From Thiocystis violascens DSM 198 (GTDB lineage Bacteria; Pseudomonadota; Gammaproteobacteria; Chromatiales; Chromatiaceae): a stretch of DNA of 64,000 nt. Position 1 is the stretch's first letter; each line of letters opens with the position of its first letter. The stretch lies in the NCBI RefSeq assembly GCF_000227745.2, contig NC_018012.1, positions 2,154,501-2,218,500 on the forward strand, given 5' to 3'. The notes beneath the pieces were generated by a model. It saw only the letters and a list, made by a program, of their open reading frames with translations, made no database searches and was not told the DNA's origin. Below are positions 62,859-64,000 of this stretch, one piece after another. A program made the position numbers and the translations under genes.

Positions 62859-63773
62859 TCAGGCCGATGGCTTGTCGGCCACCGTCAGCACATAGTCGAG
62901 CCCGCGATAAACCGTGCGCGCGTCAAGTTTGAGCGCCAGCGCGATCGGCAGACGGGTCGACGGATGCAAACGCGCGACTGCCTCGGGGTGACGGCGCAGG
63001 TACTCATGCAAGGGCGCATAGACCCGCTCGCGGATGGACTCTACCCGCACGTTCTCGAATCCAGCGGCCCTGAGCTTCGCCACATACTCGGGGAGCGGAT
63101 AGACATTGCCCGCCGGGATCGCGAATTTGCGCGCGACCTGCCGCCAGGACCAGAGTTGCGCCAATCGCGCCCGCCAGCCGGATTCGGTCGGCATGGGGAT
63201 GATGTCGGCCAGCACCAGCCGCCCGCCGGGGCGCAAAACCCGCATCGCCTCCTGGAAAAAGCGTTCGCGGGTCTCGAAATGAAAGGCGCATTCCAGCGCC
63301 ACCACCTTATCGACCGAGGCGTCTTCCAGCGGCATCGCGGTGGCCGACCCCAACCGCAGATCGATACGATCCTCCAGACCGGCCTCGCGAACCCGTCGGC
63401 GCGCCACCTCCACCTGAGAGGCGGTGACATTCAAGCCGACGATGCCGTCCGGACGATAGGCATCGAGCCAGAACAGATCCTGATCGGCGAACCCGAACCC
63501 GACATCGAGCACCCGGTCCCCCGGCCCCATCCCGGCACTGTCCGCCACCAGCGCCGCCAGCGCCTGACAGGCGTCGTCGAGCGAGCGGCCGTCCGCCAGG
63601 GCGCCTTCGTTCCAGTACCCAAGATTGAGATAAAAGGCGTTCTCGGTCGCCACGTCGGTCCCCAGCAGATCGTAAACCTCGGTCACCTTCAGACGCTGGA
63701 AGGGATTGTAGAGCCAGTTGAAATAGCCGAGGCGGTCGCGCGACGCGCCGGTCGTTGGAATGGATGTCGACAT
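62859..63773 (-). CDS. class I SAM-dependent methyltransferase, paralogue of 42507-43376
   Basis: A 304-residue methyltransferase: GDRVLDVGFGFADQDLFWLD, IVGLNVTASQVEVARRRVRE, KVVALECAFHFETRERFFQE, RPGGRLVLADIIPM. The shared DVGFGFADQD and ECAFHFETRERFF strings show common descent with the gene at 42507. The N-terminus has an extra LGYFNWLYNPFQRLKVTEVY segment, perhaps membrane-touching. Convergent with the DEAD-box gene. Substrate not known; the family includes quinone-, sterol- and tocopherol-type methyltransferases. Confidence 0.78.
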   Translation of the reverse strand: MSTSIPTTGASRDRLGYFNWLYNPFQRLKVTEVYDLLGTDVATENAFYLNLGYWNEGALADGRSLDDACQALAALVADSAGMGPGDRVLDVGFGFADQDLFWLDAYRPDGIVGLNVTASQVEVARRRVREAGLEDRIDLRLGSATAMPLEDASVDKVVALECAFHFETRERFFQEAMRVLRPGGRLVLADIIPMPTESGWRARLAQLWSWRQVARKFAIPAGNVYPLPEYVAKLRAAGFENVRVESIRERVYAPLHEYLRRHPEAVARLHPSTRLPIALALKLDARTVYRGLDYVLTVADKPSA

Positions 63774-64000
63774 GAGTGCGATCCGGGTCAGAGTTCGGCG
63801 GGCGATTCCACCGGCGGTTCGCGGTACGTCCCGCGGCGGCGATAGAGCAGTGGCCGCGCGCCCGGTTTCCTGGCGGCGAGCATTGCGGATAGATCCGTCT
63901 CGTCCGACGGAATTGCAAGGACCAACCGGTACGGACGACAGTCCTGTTGCGCCTGTCGCGATCAGGTGTCGCGTCGCCGACGGCGCGGACGATCCGCGTT
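63774..64000. other. right edge, unresolved
   Basis: On the minus strand a frame ending at 63788-63790 reads RPYRLVLAIPSDETDLSAML and LYRRRGTYREPPVESPAEL, which looks like the tail of a protein, but a stop lies about 60 codons upstream and no start is clear. It could be a short gene or a frameshifted end. No family recognised. Confidence 0.3.

Overview
The window looks like the chromosome of a purple sulfur bacterium (Gammaproteobacteria, Chromatiaceae). It carries most of a photosynthesis gene cluster. A puf operon of the Allochromatium type (pufBA-LMC plus two further pufBA pairs) lies next to two tandem LH2 pucBABA blocks, pucC, bchCXY/bchZ and a carotenoid set crtF-E-D-C and crtX-B-I. A form IV RuBisCO-like protein is also present. 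The assignment rests on recognised protein families and gene order. No 16S gene is present, so no genus is claimed.

Layout. 1-8944: housekeeping and transport genes (retropepsin-like protease fragment, acetate transporter SatP, Cache-domain protein, secreted small-domain protein, exonuclease III-like enzyme, SulP transporter, MurU, HMA-fold protein, a glutamate-cysteine-ligase-like enzyme with an M14 amidohydrolase). 9071-9181: a composite hairpin repeat. 9338-25396 (all minus strand): pucC, pucA/B x4, a hypothetical gene, YdcF, lipA, idi, RuBisCO-like protein, yjbQ, three pufBA pairs around pufLMC, then bchZ. 25500-30300: an AT-rich accessory island that splits bchZ from bchY. It holds decayed toxin-antitoxin genes and one gene broken by two insertion sequences (IS1 and IS701 families), both with intact target duplications. 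30311-49437: bchY, bchX, bchC, crtF, crtE, crtD, crtC, two SDR enzymes, a SAM methyltransferase, an ABC1 kinase, a carotenoid glycosyltransferase, crtB and crtI. 49785-64000: ADP-ribosylglycohydrolase, recD-recB-recC, an AAA-ATPase-like pseudogene, a DEAD-box helicase and a second SAM methyltransferase.

How the parts work together. CrtE, B, I, C, D and F plus the glycosyltransferase would make rhodopin/spirilloxanthin-type carotenoids, probably some glucosylated. BchC and BchXYZ make the bacteriochlorophyll macrocycle. PufLM with the tetraheme PufC form the reaction centre, the PufBA pairs form LH1 and the PucBA pairs form LH2. Three promoters (pufB and both pucB blocks) share one architecture: a TTGACA -35 box, a 16-bp spacer and a -10 box lying inside a TGT-N12-ACA PpsR/CrtJ-type site (the last base deviates at pufB). 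Similar sites precede bchC, crtD/crtE and crtI, so the cluster is probably under redox and light repression.

Most notable observations: (i) a gene that can be restored in silico to 313 codons by removing two ISs; (ii) a composite double-hairpin repeat whose arms differ between loci but stay complementary; (iii) in-frame copies of a 24-nt repeat inside recD, recB and recC; (iv) a tightly coupled yjbQ-RLP-idi(-lipA) group between the LH1 and LH2 genes; (v) a small MITE-like family with AAACCGCG ends.
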